Assembly: GCA_032622095.1 (NCBI GenBank)
Contig: CP136063.1
Location: 75,867,980 to 75,931,979 of the forward strand
From: Siphonodentalium dalli
Taxonomy: Eukaryota; Mollusca; Scaphopoda; Gadilida; Siphonodentaliidae
Direction: 5' to 3'
Length of the DNA stretch: 64,000 bases
Under the pieces are notes generated by a model. That model saw only the letters and a list, made by a program, of their open reading frames with translations, ran no database searches and was not told the DNA's origin. Below, in pieces: positions 32,938-45,196 of the stretch. Each line of letters opens with the position of its first letter. Within the stretch, counting starts at the first letter, position 1. Both the position numbers and the translations under genes were made by a program.

Positions 32938-33482
32938 AATCAGGTCAGGCAATACCCAATTATAGCTATAACAGCCACATGCAGCTATTGTAGCTACATA
33001 TTCCTATTGGTGGTGGATGAATCTGGTTGTAGAGAGATAACTCAATCCAACAATCAATCGTTGAAATATACTATAATTTGATTATACTTAGTAAGTTAAG
33101 ATAGTTTGCCATTTTCATGTATAATTAACAAAATAGTCCAACATGGTTATTTTTTCCTGACAAGTGTTCCCAAATAAAAGAATAGTAGATCATGTATGGA
33201 TGGATGCGAGTCCCACATCACATAGAATAACATATTTCTAAACAGATACACGTGCTTAGCTATGCTTGTCGGACATTCCGCAATCTGGTGCAACCGAAAT
33301 GACACCGCGGCAGTGGTTTCATAAGTTGCTACAAAATAAGACACCATCACCCTTAGTTGCAACAGCTTGCGTTAATGCTTACGCGCCATGTCAGTTGGTA
33401 AAATATTGTATTCCGATAGTCAAATGTAGCTACACTAGCTACATAAAGCTATAGTAGCTATAATTGGGAATTGCCAGATTGT
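32938..33482. mobile_element. MITE with CAGGTCAGGC ends, copy 2
   Basis: Left end CAGGTCAGGCAATACCCAAT and right end ATTGGGAATTGCCAGATTG, with GTAGCTA subterminal repeats. The interior is the reverse complement of the 10.5-kb copy (AGTTTGCCATTTTCATGTAT versus ACATGAAAATGGCAAAC). TCAAT on both sides may be a target duplication. Confidence 0.7.
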
Positions 33483-33970
33483 CAATGAGTATTTAGTAAA
33501 TGACGGGTTGAAGCGGTTCATAACCGGGGACGTTGTGACATGTGGGAGTTATGATATATCGCCCCTAACTTAGTCAATAGTTCAACAGTTGACAACTTCA
33601 CGACTCACGCAACAGCAGTAGTTTGAAATTGCACTCTAAATATAGGTCAAAAGTGTCCGGTTCAAACCAGCATTCAGTTGGACATATATTAATATTAGGG
33701 GGGGGTGTCAGGTTGGTGAAAATTATACCCAAGATGATGCAGTGCGAATGGAATTTCCCAACCATGGGTTTGGTTAAAGGTGTGCATATGGAAACTCCAA
33801 TGTGTACACCCAAAAAGGAGAGCCTCTAAACACGCCCATGTTCATAATCACACACACCGTGTAATCCGAGCAATGCGTTTACGTTGGAAATCCGTGTCCC
33901 TATAATTTTCCGTCCGTGCGGTATATATTTCAGCCAAGGTTTCTACACTGTCAAATTGGTGTCAGACCGG
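33483..33970. other. Repeat-like DNA without gene
   Basis: Resembles DNA following the other CAGG-MITE near 11.2 kb (GTGACATGTGGG followed by CCCCxAACTT). No coding sequence was recognised. Confidence 0.45.
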
Positions 33971-35249
33971 TTTTCCGAAGACCTATTACTACGAAGGCCC
34001 ACAACTCCGAAGACCCGATTCTCCGACGGCCCACAACTCCGAAGACCCGATTCTCCGACGGCCCATAACTCCGAAGATCCGATTCTCCGACGGCCCATAA
34101 CTCCGAAGATCCGATTCTCCGAAAGCCCATAACTCCGAAGGGCCGATTCTCCGAAGACCTATAACTCCGAAGACCTATAACTCCGAAGGGCCGATTCTCC
34201 GAAGACCTATAACTCCGAAGGCCCGATTCTCCGACGGCCCATAACTCCGAAGGTCCGATTCTCCGAAGGTCCGATTCTCCGAAGATTTTGTTTTATCGGG
34301 GTATTATCGTTTACTAAATAGTGTACAGTCCAGTGGCGAAGCCAAGGGGTCCCAAAATTCCCACTGCCCCCATTAAACCTCTACTTGCTATTTCAGACAA
34401 TATGGGCCCCTACCAAAACATGTCCAATGTCATGTAAACGCCCGGAAATCGTTCATGGGGCATCAAAATATTCAAACTTTTCCTACTGCCCCCACCTAAA
34501 TGGGAATCCTGGCCCGCCACTGACTATACACCAGATACTATAACGTTACGTTGGCCCATGAGATGCCAGAGTAAAATGTACAGGGGTGAACGGGGAAGAA
34601 CTGGTCGCCCCTGTGCACGTTAGGCTACTCTGACATTCTTGCAGCGTTTCGTTATAATATACCCTGTGCACACCAGTGGCGGAGCCAGGGTTCCCATTTA
34701 GGGGTGCACATTAATTAGCATATGTGGGGGATATGTGGGGGATATATCATGCATATGATATGCCGAAAGCATATCACGAAGGCCTGATTTGGGGAGCGCA
34801 CACACGGGAGGGGTCGCCCCCAATCGTTGGTCCGGGGGCTCCCCTGGGCAGGAACACTGTGAATATTTGAATGCCTATAGGAGGGATTTCCTGACGTTTA
34901 CATGACATTTGACATGTTTTTTGGGGGGCGGTCTTCCCTATGGCCCCATTGACCCCGCCACTGGACTGTACACTATTTAATAAGCGATAAAACATGATCT
35001 TCGGAGAATCGGACCTTCGGAGAATCGGACCTTCGGAGAATCGGCCCTTCGGAGTTATAGACCTTCGGAGTTATGGGCGTTCGGAGTTATAGGCCTTCGG
35101 AGTTATGGGCTTTCGGAGTTATGGGTCTTCGGAGTTATGGGATTTCGGAGAATCGGGACTTCGGAGTTATGGGCTTTCGGAGAATCGGGGCGTCGGAGAA
35201 TCTGACCTTCGGAGAATCGGACCTTCGGAGTTATGGGTCTTCGGAAAAA
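33971..35249. mobile_element. Foldback element with modular inverted arms
   Basis: The left arm (33971-34345) and right arm (34955-35249) are inverted copies. Their outer parts consist of alternating 15-16-nt modules, CGATTCTCCGAAGGC and CCATAACTCCGAAGA, about twenty per arm. Their inner parts share AAATAGTGTACAGTCCAGTG. The centre repeats AGTGGCGGAGCCAGG. This resembles Foldback-type elements with tandem-repeat arms. No transposase. Confidence 0.8.
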
Positions 35250-35274
35250 CGCTACGTAACCGAGCGTTCCGTGT

Positions 35275-35490
35275 TATTCTATTCATGATATGGTAGCAAT
35301 AAAGAGCGTTTGTTTATGATTTCGTGCGAAAAATTGAAACGGCTGGAAAATGGTTGTGACTTTGGCAAGTGGTTTTCAAAGCATATGAAGCTGGCGCACC
35401 AATATTTCGTGTATTTATCGACCTATCGTATCCGTCCCTCCAAATTACGTAAACAAAATTTGGAAGTTCGAATGAGCCGTGCCCGTAAAC
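35275..35490 (-). repeat. Dispersed repeat R1, copy 4 (reverse)
   Basis: Reverse complement of the R1 first half: GATATGGTAGCAATAAAGAG, GGCTGGAAAATGGTTGTGAC, CATATGAAGC, TCGAATGAGCCGTGCCCG. Confidence 0.75.
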
Positions 35491-35559
35491 AAGTAATATA
35501 ACTGAATTGAGAAAGTCTTTAAGTAAATCTGGTAATTTTTTTTGGATAAGCTCAAAGAA

Positions 35560-36690
35560 CTAACTGGGAGGAACAATGCGAGCGATGAGAAATCTCGTAA
35601 ACCAAGTTTGGAATCCTTTATTGAACATTTTAAAGAACTAAATGAAACGTCCGATGATGATAATATATAATCTGAAGCCAATAATTGACGAAATATTCGA
35701 TGAAACATGGGAATCTAACATTAATGCCGAGATAACTGAGGCAGAACTAGAAGACGCGATAAATAATTTGAAGAACAATAAAGCAGCCTTACACAAAATG
35801 GCTGCTTCAAAAACCGTAATAATCTTTCGGGATTCTTCGCCAGAAACGTAGGCCTTTTTCAAGGGGAGATAATGTCCCCTTCGCTGTTTTCCTTTTACGT
35901 TAATGATCTACAAAATTTCCTTAATGACTGCGCTATTAGCAATTTATGTTTATTGGACAATGTCGCCTCAGAGAAATTAGGATTTTTTTTTATATCAAGC
36001 TGTTATGCCTACTACACGCCGATGACACAGTTATTATGACTGAAAATCAAAACGACATGCATCGGGAACTTCAAGCATTTCACGATTATGACGAGAGATG
36101 GAACATATCGAAAACTATACTTATGACATTTTGTAAGAACATGCCAAAGAAAATGCCAGTGATCATTTACGATCATTCACAGTTACATGTAGAATTATTT
36201 TTTAAATATCTCGGATTGGAACTCGTCTATAACGAGCGGTTTTGCTGAACTATCGAAAGAAATGGTGTGTGGTTGGGACGAAAGCCATGTATGGACCCTT
36301 GAACACTGTCAGAAAAAACTTGATATCCCAATAGACCTCATGTTTGACACACCGGTGTTACCAATATTAAATTATGGCAGTGAAATATGGTGCTTCGAAT
36401 CTCACAAGTCCTTTGAAACAATACACTTGAAATTTTGCAAAATTATGCTAAATATGAAAACCAGTACCCCAAATTATATGGTGTATGGTGAGTTAGGAAG
36501 CCACCCATTATCTGTGGAAATTAAATGTAGGGCGATGTCATATTGGTCCCGACTTATTCCCTGGGATACTATAGTAAAACGAGGCGCCCGGGTGAATATG
36601 ATGAAAGTGCCTATTATGTCCAAGGAATACAATCACAGATTCATCACATATAGAGTGGGGATCTTCAAACAATGTCCGTTCCATTTCTGG
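35560..36690 (+). pseudogene. LINE reverse-transcriptase relic (CR1/L2/Jockey-like)
   Basis: Fragments in order, in shifting frames: linker NASDEKSRKPSLESFIEHFK; NAEITEAELEDAINNLKNNKA; FQGEIMSPSLFSFYVNDLQ; LLHADDTVIMTEN, which carries the catalytic ADD of the reverse transcriptase; a YLGLELVY tract; then LPILNYGSEIWCFE and MVYGELGSHPLSVEIKCRAM, the usual C-terminal block. Most of the fingers/palm between LKNNKA and FQGEI is deleted, and there are several frameshifts. Dead element. Confidence 0.8.
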
Positions 36691-36699
36691 GTCTGATAT

Positions 36700-38186
36700 C
36701 TGAAAAGCCGGGCTTACTGGCACCATCTTGCATGTACGTAGTTACTAATGCACTAAACACATGCACTATTCTTTTGGGATTTTCAAGGGAAACTTCCACA
36801 TCGAGCAACGTCAACTTTCAACCGATATGCAGAAGTCAACTTTCACCCGACATGCAGAAGTCCTGGAACAAGAAAGGAGAAATTAAAATTTGTTATATGC
36901 TAAGTCATCAAATACACTGTAGTGGTATTTTTGCATCAAATAAAACCGTTATCCATCCAGTGCGATACCGATTTCTCCCAACCTTACACAGTTTAGCACA
37001 GGCAGCCCGTGTGGGATAGCTGGGTGAGATTTCCCTGTCTCACCCAACACGTGACCAGCTGCCTGACCCTACCCACGTGACTGCTTTACCTATTTAACGA
37101 AGAGCCGTTTAACAATTTAACAATCCGTCATGTTTTGTGTGAACTAAAACAATGTCGACCAACCAGTTACGCTTCACGTTTCAAGTAAATAAATACGGAC
37201 GAATTCAAGTTCGTGGACGCTAATACAAATGGAGATAAGCCACCAACATGTTATCACGAAGAACCTTTAACATAACCTCGCTTGCAGACGCAGAGTTGCA
37301 CAATATGCAATATAAACGACTAATTGTTCGAACACATTCCATCAAAAATAAGACCCCAAGCGAAACTGGCATTACTTGCACATTTCGTAACACGTAAACA
37401 ATAGCCGCTTCACAAATAACGAAAGAAATAGTTCCACATTCGAACAGTTGTCATCGTTGCAATAAGTCGTCGAACGCGTCCAACTAACATTCGTCTGTCA
37501 TATATAAACATGTTTCCTTTTCTAATGGTACCGATATGGACATTTCCCATTAGAAACACGATTAGTCTAGTTGTTTATGCTTCATATCAATACGCGCGTT
37601 TCTGGGAATCTATTTTTAGGTGCAACGATGTGACGTATTAATGTCGATTTCACTCTGACGTATTAACCCTGAGCCACTCGTGGAAAATCATTTTTTTTTG
37701 TAATCACTCATAAGATAATTCCCATATCCAACCAAAAAGTGTAGATATCATCTATGTATTATTTGTGTGCGAATGTTTATATATTACGTTATTTAATATT
37801 CTAATTTCATACCAGTCCTGTTTACACTCTTTCTTTACTAGATTTCTCCACTTATGAATTCCATAAATATCGCGCATTCACAATCCAACACAGACCAATA
37901 TTAATATAAATACCGCGTTTCAGTTCTAAAATATGCATTAGAATAATCGATCTATATTCATAGTGATGTTTACACTAAAATGAGCGAGAAACGCTCTGCC
38001 GATACATGTTGTGTGCTGTTCGGTTATTAAGTTCAACAAAATGTATTAACGTTCTTTCCCTATATGATGTTGATCAAGTAACTACCCAACATTGAGGGTC
38101 CAGTTTGCAAAAGGTTAACGTGTGATAGCTATATTCAGGCAGAGGCTGGATATGACATCGATTTATGGGTTCTAACAGCTTTACAA
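36700..38186. other. Intergenic stretch before the CNT gene 3' end
   Basis: No gene recognised. A short repeat (GAGCCACTCGTGG, then ACTCATAAGATAATT) at about 37672-37760 recurs at 52021-52105. Confidence 0.5.
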
Positions 38187-38194
38187 TTACAATC
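38187..38194 (-). CDS. Possible CNT terminal exon (tentative)
   Basis: An acceptor AAATCCAG followed by GA TTG TAA would finish the protein as CIAGL. The frame without splicing stops only 19 codons further on, and another AG near 38180 gives a longer tail. None can be preferred without transcript data. Confidence 0.25.
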
Positions 38195-38304
38195 CTGGAT
38201 TTGACAATATGAGTTGTAACCACAGTTTAACCACAGTTTATGCTAGTGGCAAAGAAACCGAACCTCGAGTACATGTACAGGTGAGAAAACTAACTTTATC
38301 TTAC

Positions 38305-38485
38305 CTGCTATACATGCAGTTAGGAAGCAAGCGATGTTACCAGATAACATAGCTGGAAGAACCATAGATGCGATTTCATGTTTCCTGTGTGGTATCATCT
38401 GGGCGGTCGCTCCCATAGTTATTCCCATTTCGCAGAAGTTAGAGAATCCGGCGAGGGCATACGTTGCAACAACCGCTGATTTATC
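38305..38485 (-). CDS. CNT gene exon 10
   Basis: Residues 579-638 plus one base. Acceptor CTCTTACAG|GATAAA; donor GCAG|GTAAGA. Holds ATYALAGFSNFCEMGI and IACFLTACIAG. Asn594 is kept; the serine three positions on is Glu597. A short terminal exon must follow. Confidence 0.92.
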
Positions 38486-41400
38486 CTGTAAGAGGTTGTT
38501 CATTGTGACTATGACTGATTATTTATTCATAAAACAATATACAACATAATTTAACATATATAATGTATACCATAAATGAGTTATTGGGGACGGCACAACC
38601 AACAGATGCTGTCTTCCTGCTGCCCACAAAACTGAAGGATGTTAATAAATCTTAGAATTATTTAATTATTTAAATAAATATAGAATTTTAAAAATGATTT
38701 GTTTCGAAAAGAAATCCACCACGATATTCGCGCGCATCACAATTTCACCAATTCATTTGGCAGAGTTAATTCGTGACGTCACGTTGTCCCGATAAAAAAA
38801 AGTCACATTGTACACTCGGGGGTCCAATATGACTTTCGGGAGTCCAATATGACTTTTTCACGGATTATCACGTGACGGCTTTTGCCAAATCAGAAATAGT
38901 GTTAGTTAAGGGATGGATAAAACATATATATATGTACTTTTTGGAGGAGGTCATAGGTCAGTCATGATTGAGGTTCCAAACGAGATGATATGGAATAAAA
39001 TTGTAGGAAATGGGGTGGTAATCATAGTTTAACAGTAATGTCCAGTAATGATAAAGGAATCAATATTAAATTAGTACTCAACTGATAAACATAATTAAAA
39101 CGTTATGAAATGAACAGTCAGGACATCCTAGGTTTTGCCTTGTAATTGTATGTATTCAACTGCCATTTTCGGAAGATGTATTATCATATATATGGTTCAT
39201 TCTGACTGAGAAATAGGTCAGAGAGTAGGTTTGTAATATGATGATTGACCATTCGACCATTCTTTAAACATCAAATTCTACAGAGCTATCTCTTCCGAAG
39301 CCACGCTCACTGTATAAGTGTGTCTAATAATTTAACGAGATGTGCACTAATTGCACATACGTGTTTGCGTTCACTCGTGTTCATGGTCGCTATGGCCCAT
39401 ATGTTTTGTCAAGTACTTTGCAAGTTACAAACCACAATATACAAACGGCAACTGTATACAAATATATACGTGTAAGTTCCTTGATTATATTCCGAGTGTT
39501 GAAATACTATCTAATCGATAAGAAATGTGTGCAGAAAATATGAAGAGTTGAACCCATACTGAGCCAGTGGCCATTCTGGTATATCACTAGATGGCAATCG
39601 ATCACACGAACTAGTCTTGACTATACTGCAAGTATTGGACTTTCTGTTGAACCTAGCTAGCTGCTCATCCGATTGGATGAATCAATGTGAACCAAATAAC
39701 TATATATCTGCCAATGAGTGCAGTGAGTATCGAGCTCGACTTAATTGAGATGTTAATTTGAGTCTGGCATACATAGTTGTTCAGTATAAATACTAAAATT
39801 GACAATATATGAACCTATCATTTGCAGCTAAACCTAAACACACGGTGTGAAGAAAAATACTTTTAGTTCCGCGTTGCGATCGATTAGTTTACTCCATCCA
39901 ACAAGGTTGCACACGAGAATACGTGCTTACTTCGGACGACAATAAGCTAGAAGAGGTGTCAGAATTAACCTGCGATTATATTCATCGAATTTCAACATGC
40001 CATCGACCCGGAACCATATGTATATATTTATTATATATATTGCTATATGTCTATTGTATATATACTTCTTGTTAAAAATCCTGTATGTAATACATAATGT
40101 ATGTAATGTATTTACATGGATGAGAGAATAAAGCATTAATGTAATAATGCATATTGGTCAAATACAGTTTACCGATATTTTACGATATCAATTCAAACTC
40201 AAAGCGGCTAAACTTACGTGAAACAACACCCCATTGATCAATGTTCTATTTGTGTTTTCCAGATATATGTCACTTCCTTTCCAACACCACGAGCCTGTCG
40301 AATTACTGTATGTTGTTGCATAAGAATCAAACTCCACCTTGTTGTCCATCATCTGTTTTAGTTGGATGTACGCCACGAACTCGTTGATAAAGACTTTGAT
40401 TCCACAAAGCTGGGCCACAGCGCCACAGTCTTCCGGGTGGGCACCCATTAGAAAAGCCACCGGGTATAGACCGTACGACGATATCAGCTGCAATATGATG
40501 CGTTAAATGCCTTTAATGCGTTCGCTAGAGCTAGGGCTGATATACAACCAACCAAGTATATCCTACTTATTAATTAGATCGCCTCTTAGTAACCGACAAC
40601 TATTTCAAATGAGCGACATCACAACAATCGATATCTACACATTATTTAGCAGTGAAATAGATTCACAGCATGTCGTAAAACCATATTACTCGGATATGTG
40701 ATGCCGTAAAATGATATTACTCGGTTTATGGGCAAACGATATTCATATAGTTCAATAACAGGGTGTTCTTGACAAACATGTCATATCTAATTAATAATGG
40801 CATAAAAATTATATCACCTAAACCTATTTTGCTTCTCAATGTGTCAACATTTTACTAATTACGGTATGTACTCGAAAGTTTATGAAAAGTGTTATACATA
40901 TTTTCTTTGTTTTCTATATACTACAAATAATGTAGAACAACTTCCGTGCAGTCATTGCTGTTGCAAACCAGTTAATGAGGAATTACGCAACCCCCGGTAT
41001 CTTATAGTAAAAGTCTGTATTTTAGAGTTATTTTTCGTTGCGGTAACCATAATACCGATTGCGCTGTTACATACTGTTTACATACAATAGTTTCAACATG
41101 CGGTGTCTCGTCATTGATGGATTACATGTATTTTTAAAGGAAAGCAACAACAAACTCATTATATTTTTTACCGCTTCTTCTTTGTTTTAATGGATTAAAC
41201 GGACATGGCTCATTCGAATGTCCAATTGTTCCACGTAATTTGAAGCAACGGGCACGAGAGGTCGATAAATAAACGTACTATTGATATACCGGCTTCATAT
41301 GCTCTGAAATTACACTGTCTTGCCAAAGTCAAGCCATTTTTCAGCCGTTTTCGCCAGATATCAGATAATGCTCTTTATTTCTACCATATCAGGAATAGAC

Positions 41401-44400
41401 TACCACGGAACGCTCTTTTCTTTTCAATGTCGTACAAATGGGACCCAAATACCGTATTCACAGTTGTATTTTAATTTCATCAATGCGTCTTTTTGGGTTA
41501 CATAATGCTCGTAGAAAGGTATCGACATCGGCCTATTTCGACAATGAGAAAAATTCAAAAGCGAATAATATGATGTGTATTTTGGAGCGCAAACCGCCAT
41601 GCTTACATGTGACTTGACTTGAAACATATTTTAATAGCATATTATACAAAATGGATTGGGGCACAAGTTTTTGCAACTTATGAAACCCCTCTCCCAACAC
41701 AATGTAATAACAAACATGTAAACAAGATGACAGTACAGACGTATTTACTTGGTGATAAGTTTTGAGAGATATCATGTGTAGTGCCTTCCAGAGATGATCA
41801 GACTTGAGGTTGTTTCTTGGCTGAGAGAAAATTTGTATATAAAGAATATCACTACATTATGAATGTTTGGTAAGATTGACAAGTGCTAATATATTATCTA
41901 TTCTTAGTATATGTATGTTGGCGGTAAAATATAATAGTACACTTGATTTGTTTTTTATTTTTGTTTTTGTTGCGCTCTGGAAGACAATTCAGAAAAAAAA
42001 TCAGAATGCAATGTTTGAATGGGAGTTTTATCCACTTGTGAGGTAATTGCCACATATCAAGTTGAAATTCCGGAAGCAATTTTAACTATTGATTCGCAAG
42101 TAAAATAAATGTAATCATTTAGGGTTGAAACTCTTTGTCGCTGCAATATATTGCTGTGTGATGGAATATAGTTTCATATTTGTTTGGAACGAGGTATAAT
42201 GTATTCCACACATGAGTTCTGAAATATTGCTTATTTTGAGACTTTCGCGGGTTAGTTTCTCAAAGAATACAATGAAAAATGTTTTATTTTCATCGTCCAG
42301 TGTAGTAATGCAGAAGGGGGCTGATCATGGGATATATGGAACAAGTTGGTTTTAAAGGTAGAAAATTGATCAGCATCGGTGATTAATTTGTGGAGCCTAT
42401 TCCATTCTTTGACCATCGTTGGAAAAACTGAAGAGGTGTTCAGTATTGCAATAGTATGAAGGGAATTTACTGGGGCGTCTCCAATTATAACCTGCAACCT
42501 CGTGTGGTCTATGGGGAAGTGAGTTGTCTAGATAAGTGGGGCTAAATGGCTAAATTATTGATTATTTTTAGAGTGCCTGCAACTTATGTAGTTGAAGTCT
42601 TTTATTGAGTGAGGGCCATCTAACTTCCTGTAATATCGTATCTCTGAAGCCGAACGGGTGATACAGCTGACTATTCGGTCAGTATATATATGAAGCCTGC
42701 CAACATAGATCTCTAACATATCTAACATGTATTTCGAAGCAGTGTCTCAGACGGCATGCATCTGAATAATCAAATAGGGGTGAGATATATGTTTTTAAAT
42801 AATTTCAATGGTTTTCGGGTCAAGTTGACATTTAATCCGTCGGATTTGAGATAGGCGCGAGACAATTCTTTTGACAGAGCCTTCAATATGTGCGTTCTAT
42901 TTCAGATTTGATTGGAGTTCCATACCTAATTGAGTATGCCTGTCCACGAAGTCGATTGAATTTCCCACGAACTGAGGTTTGGTTTATCTGTTGAGGGCGC
43001 AACTAATGAAAAGGACATGTCAACTGCTTTAGTTGGATTGAAGTTGACAAGCCAGTTTGGGGATCACGCTGCAATTTTGTCCAAATCGTATGTTCAAGTA
43101 GACTAGTTCGTGAGGAAGGTGTCATCGGTATACATTCTAGTTACTGATTCAATACCCTCGGCTAAATCATTGATATAGACTAAAGACAAAAACGGACACA
43201 GGAGATACCCTTGCCGAACCTAAATGTGTGTATATGACAACGAGGCGAGTACTCCTCCAAAAAATGGCGATGATAAATTTAAAAGTAACCGAAGATACTT
43301 CATGTTCACCCGGTAGCCATCAGTCATGAGCATAAAAGTCACGATAAATATTTCCATGAAACAGACATTACGTGATAAGTATCGAATCCGTTTTGATAAG
43401 AGAATATCGGTATGCACAACAAAGTTAATTAATTATTCTTGTGTCTGGTAAGACCAATTACGCCTTGTTTTCCAACAAACAATGACGACAGGTGGTGGAA
43501 TCCCAAATTTTTAGAATTGTTTTCAGATAATGGCGATGAAAGATCAAGAAACTTAGCCGCCCTGATGGACGCCATTTTGGTCTGTGTCTACCCGGACAGG
43601 TTGTTCTTGCTACCATCCGAACAGATAAACGATAAAAATAAGGAAGCATCAGCCCTTATGTTTAGATCTAAGCGGGTGAACATCTTACCTCCATCGTGAG
43701 CGATTCGATCCCTACTCGGTTCGCCAGCCAGGTCAGCCCAGCGTTGACTCCTTCCAGGATAGATATGAATGCTACGATGTTGACTGTCAATGCCACCAGA
43801 ATCTTTGCAGCAAACATTGCTCCGTTGTTAGCGGCTTCAATCAGATTCGTATCTGTACTATATAAATAATCATATCATTCCATATACACGTAGCTACCAG
43901 TTAAAAGTGCATCTTGGCGACACCTTCAACCACAATGCACCGTTACAATTGAACATCTAGCGATGTGATTACAAGCTTTGGACAATTCTAGTACATGGCC
44001 TTCTACGTTGCATCCGTTTGTGCTGCCACATCTACATGCACGAGATATATACATGCATCACAAGTTACTAGCCAGTCTAGAATTGAGTAAGATAATGCAA
44101 AAAACAGTAAAAGCAATGACAATTCATGTTCGTATTCGTTCAAGTTAATTTCAAGATACTTGCATCAATACACCATGATTTGTGAAAGCGAAACAACATA
44201 TCTAGGTAAGGTCGTCGGCGATTATATGCGGCATGTAAAGAGCTATTATTAACATGGAGTTGAATTGAGTAACGAAACCGGACACACTATAAACCATACC
44301 AAGATACGAAAAATTAGCCTGAGTAAGATGGACTTCAATTGAGTCCATCTGTCGCCAGCAAGAGCAAGTCCGATTGTTTGCACAATACAATATTTTGACA

Positions 44401-45155
44401 GAGTAACCACCAAACAATATTTAACCAGTAGAGTATCACATACATTCTTCCACGCATATTACTGTAGTACCGACTCACCTTTTAGCTAGCTTGTTGAAGT
44501 TTTGCTTTTTCTTTTGTCGGTGGACTTCTGGGCAATGTATCTTAGCAACGGCGAGCGCAGCCGGGGCGGACATGACGGACGCTGTCAGCAACCGTGCCGG
44601 TGGAATCTGTCCATATATGGATATGATATTCTGTTGTAAACCTGTGGGCATTCTGTTTGATGGGGACATAAGATTACGATAGCCTATTTAAACCAAACAA
44701 ATGTACATACATGTATCGTGTATCCTTACTGATATTTGTCATGTTGAAGAAGTATTTTACATTACATTTTTCGTGCCAAAATATATTTATGTTACATTAG
44801 TTTAAGGTACATCAAGCGATATTGTGTTATATAATATAGTTATCGACTGTGGCATGTGCAATGGGGTTTGAATATGCACGTGTTTATGGCCATTGGGTGT
44901 GTATTGTGCATGCAATACATACACAAAATGTTGTTGAATTCAACTCACCCCCATTTTAATGTAGAATCCTAAACCATTTGCACCCATAGAGGCAAACCCG
45001 GCCGTCAACATCGCGAAGAGCTCTGATGTGGATGCGTCATCTAAGTAGTCTATAACCATGGCGTTGGCAAGTTGCTGTACGATAAATAACATATGGAAAT
45101 GTAGCACATGTCAAAACAACTATATTTCAGTTTTCGAAATTCCGACATGTAATTA

Positions 45156-45196
<41 letters not shown>

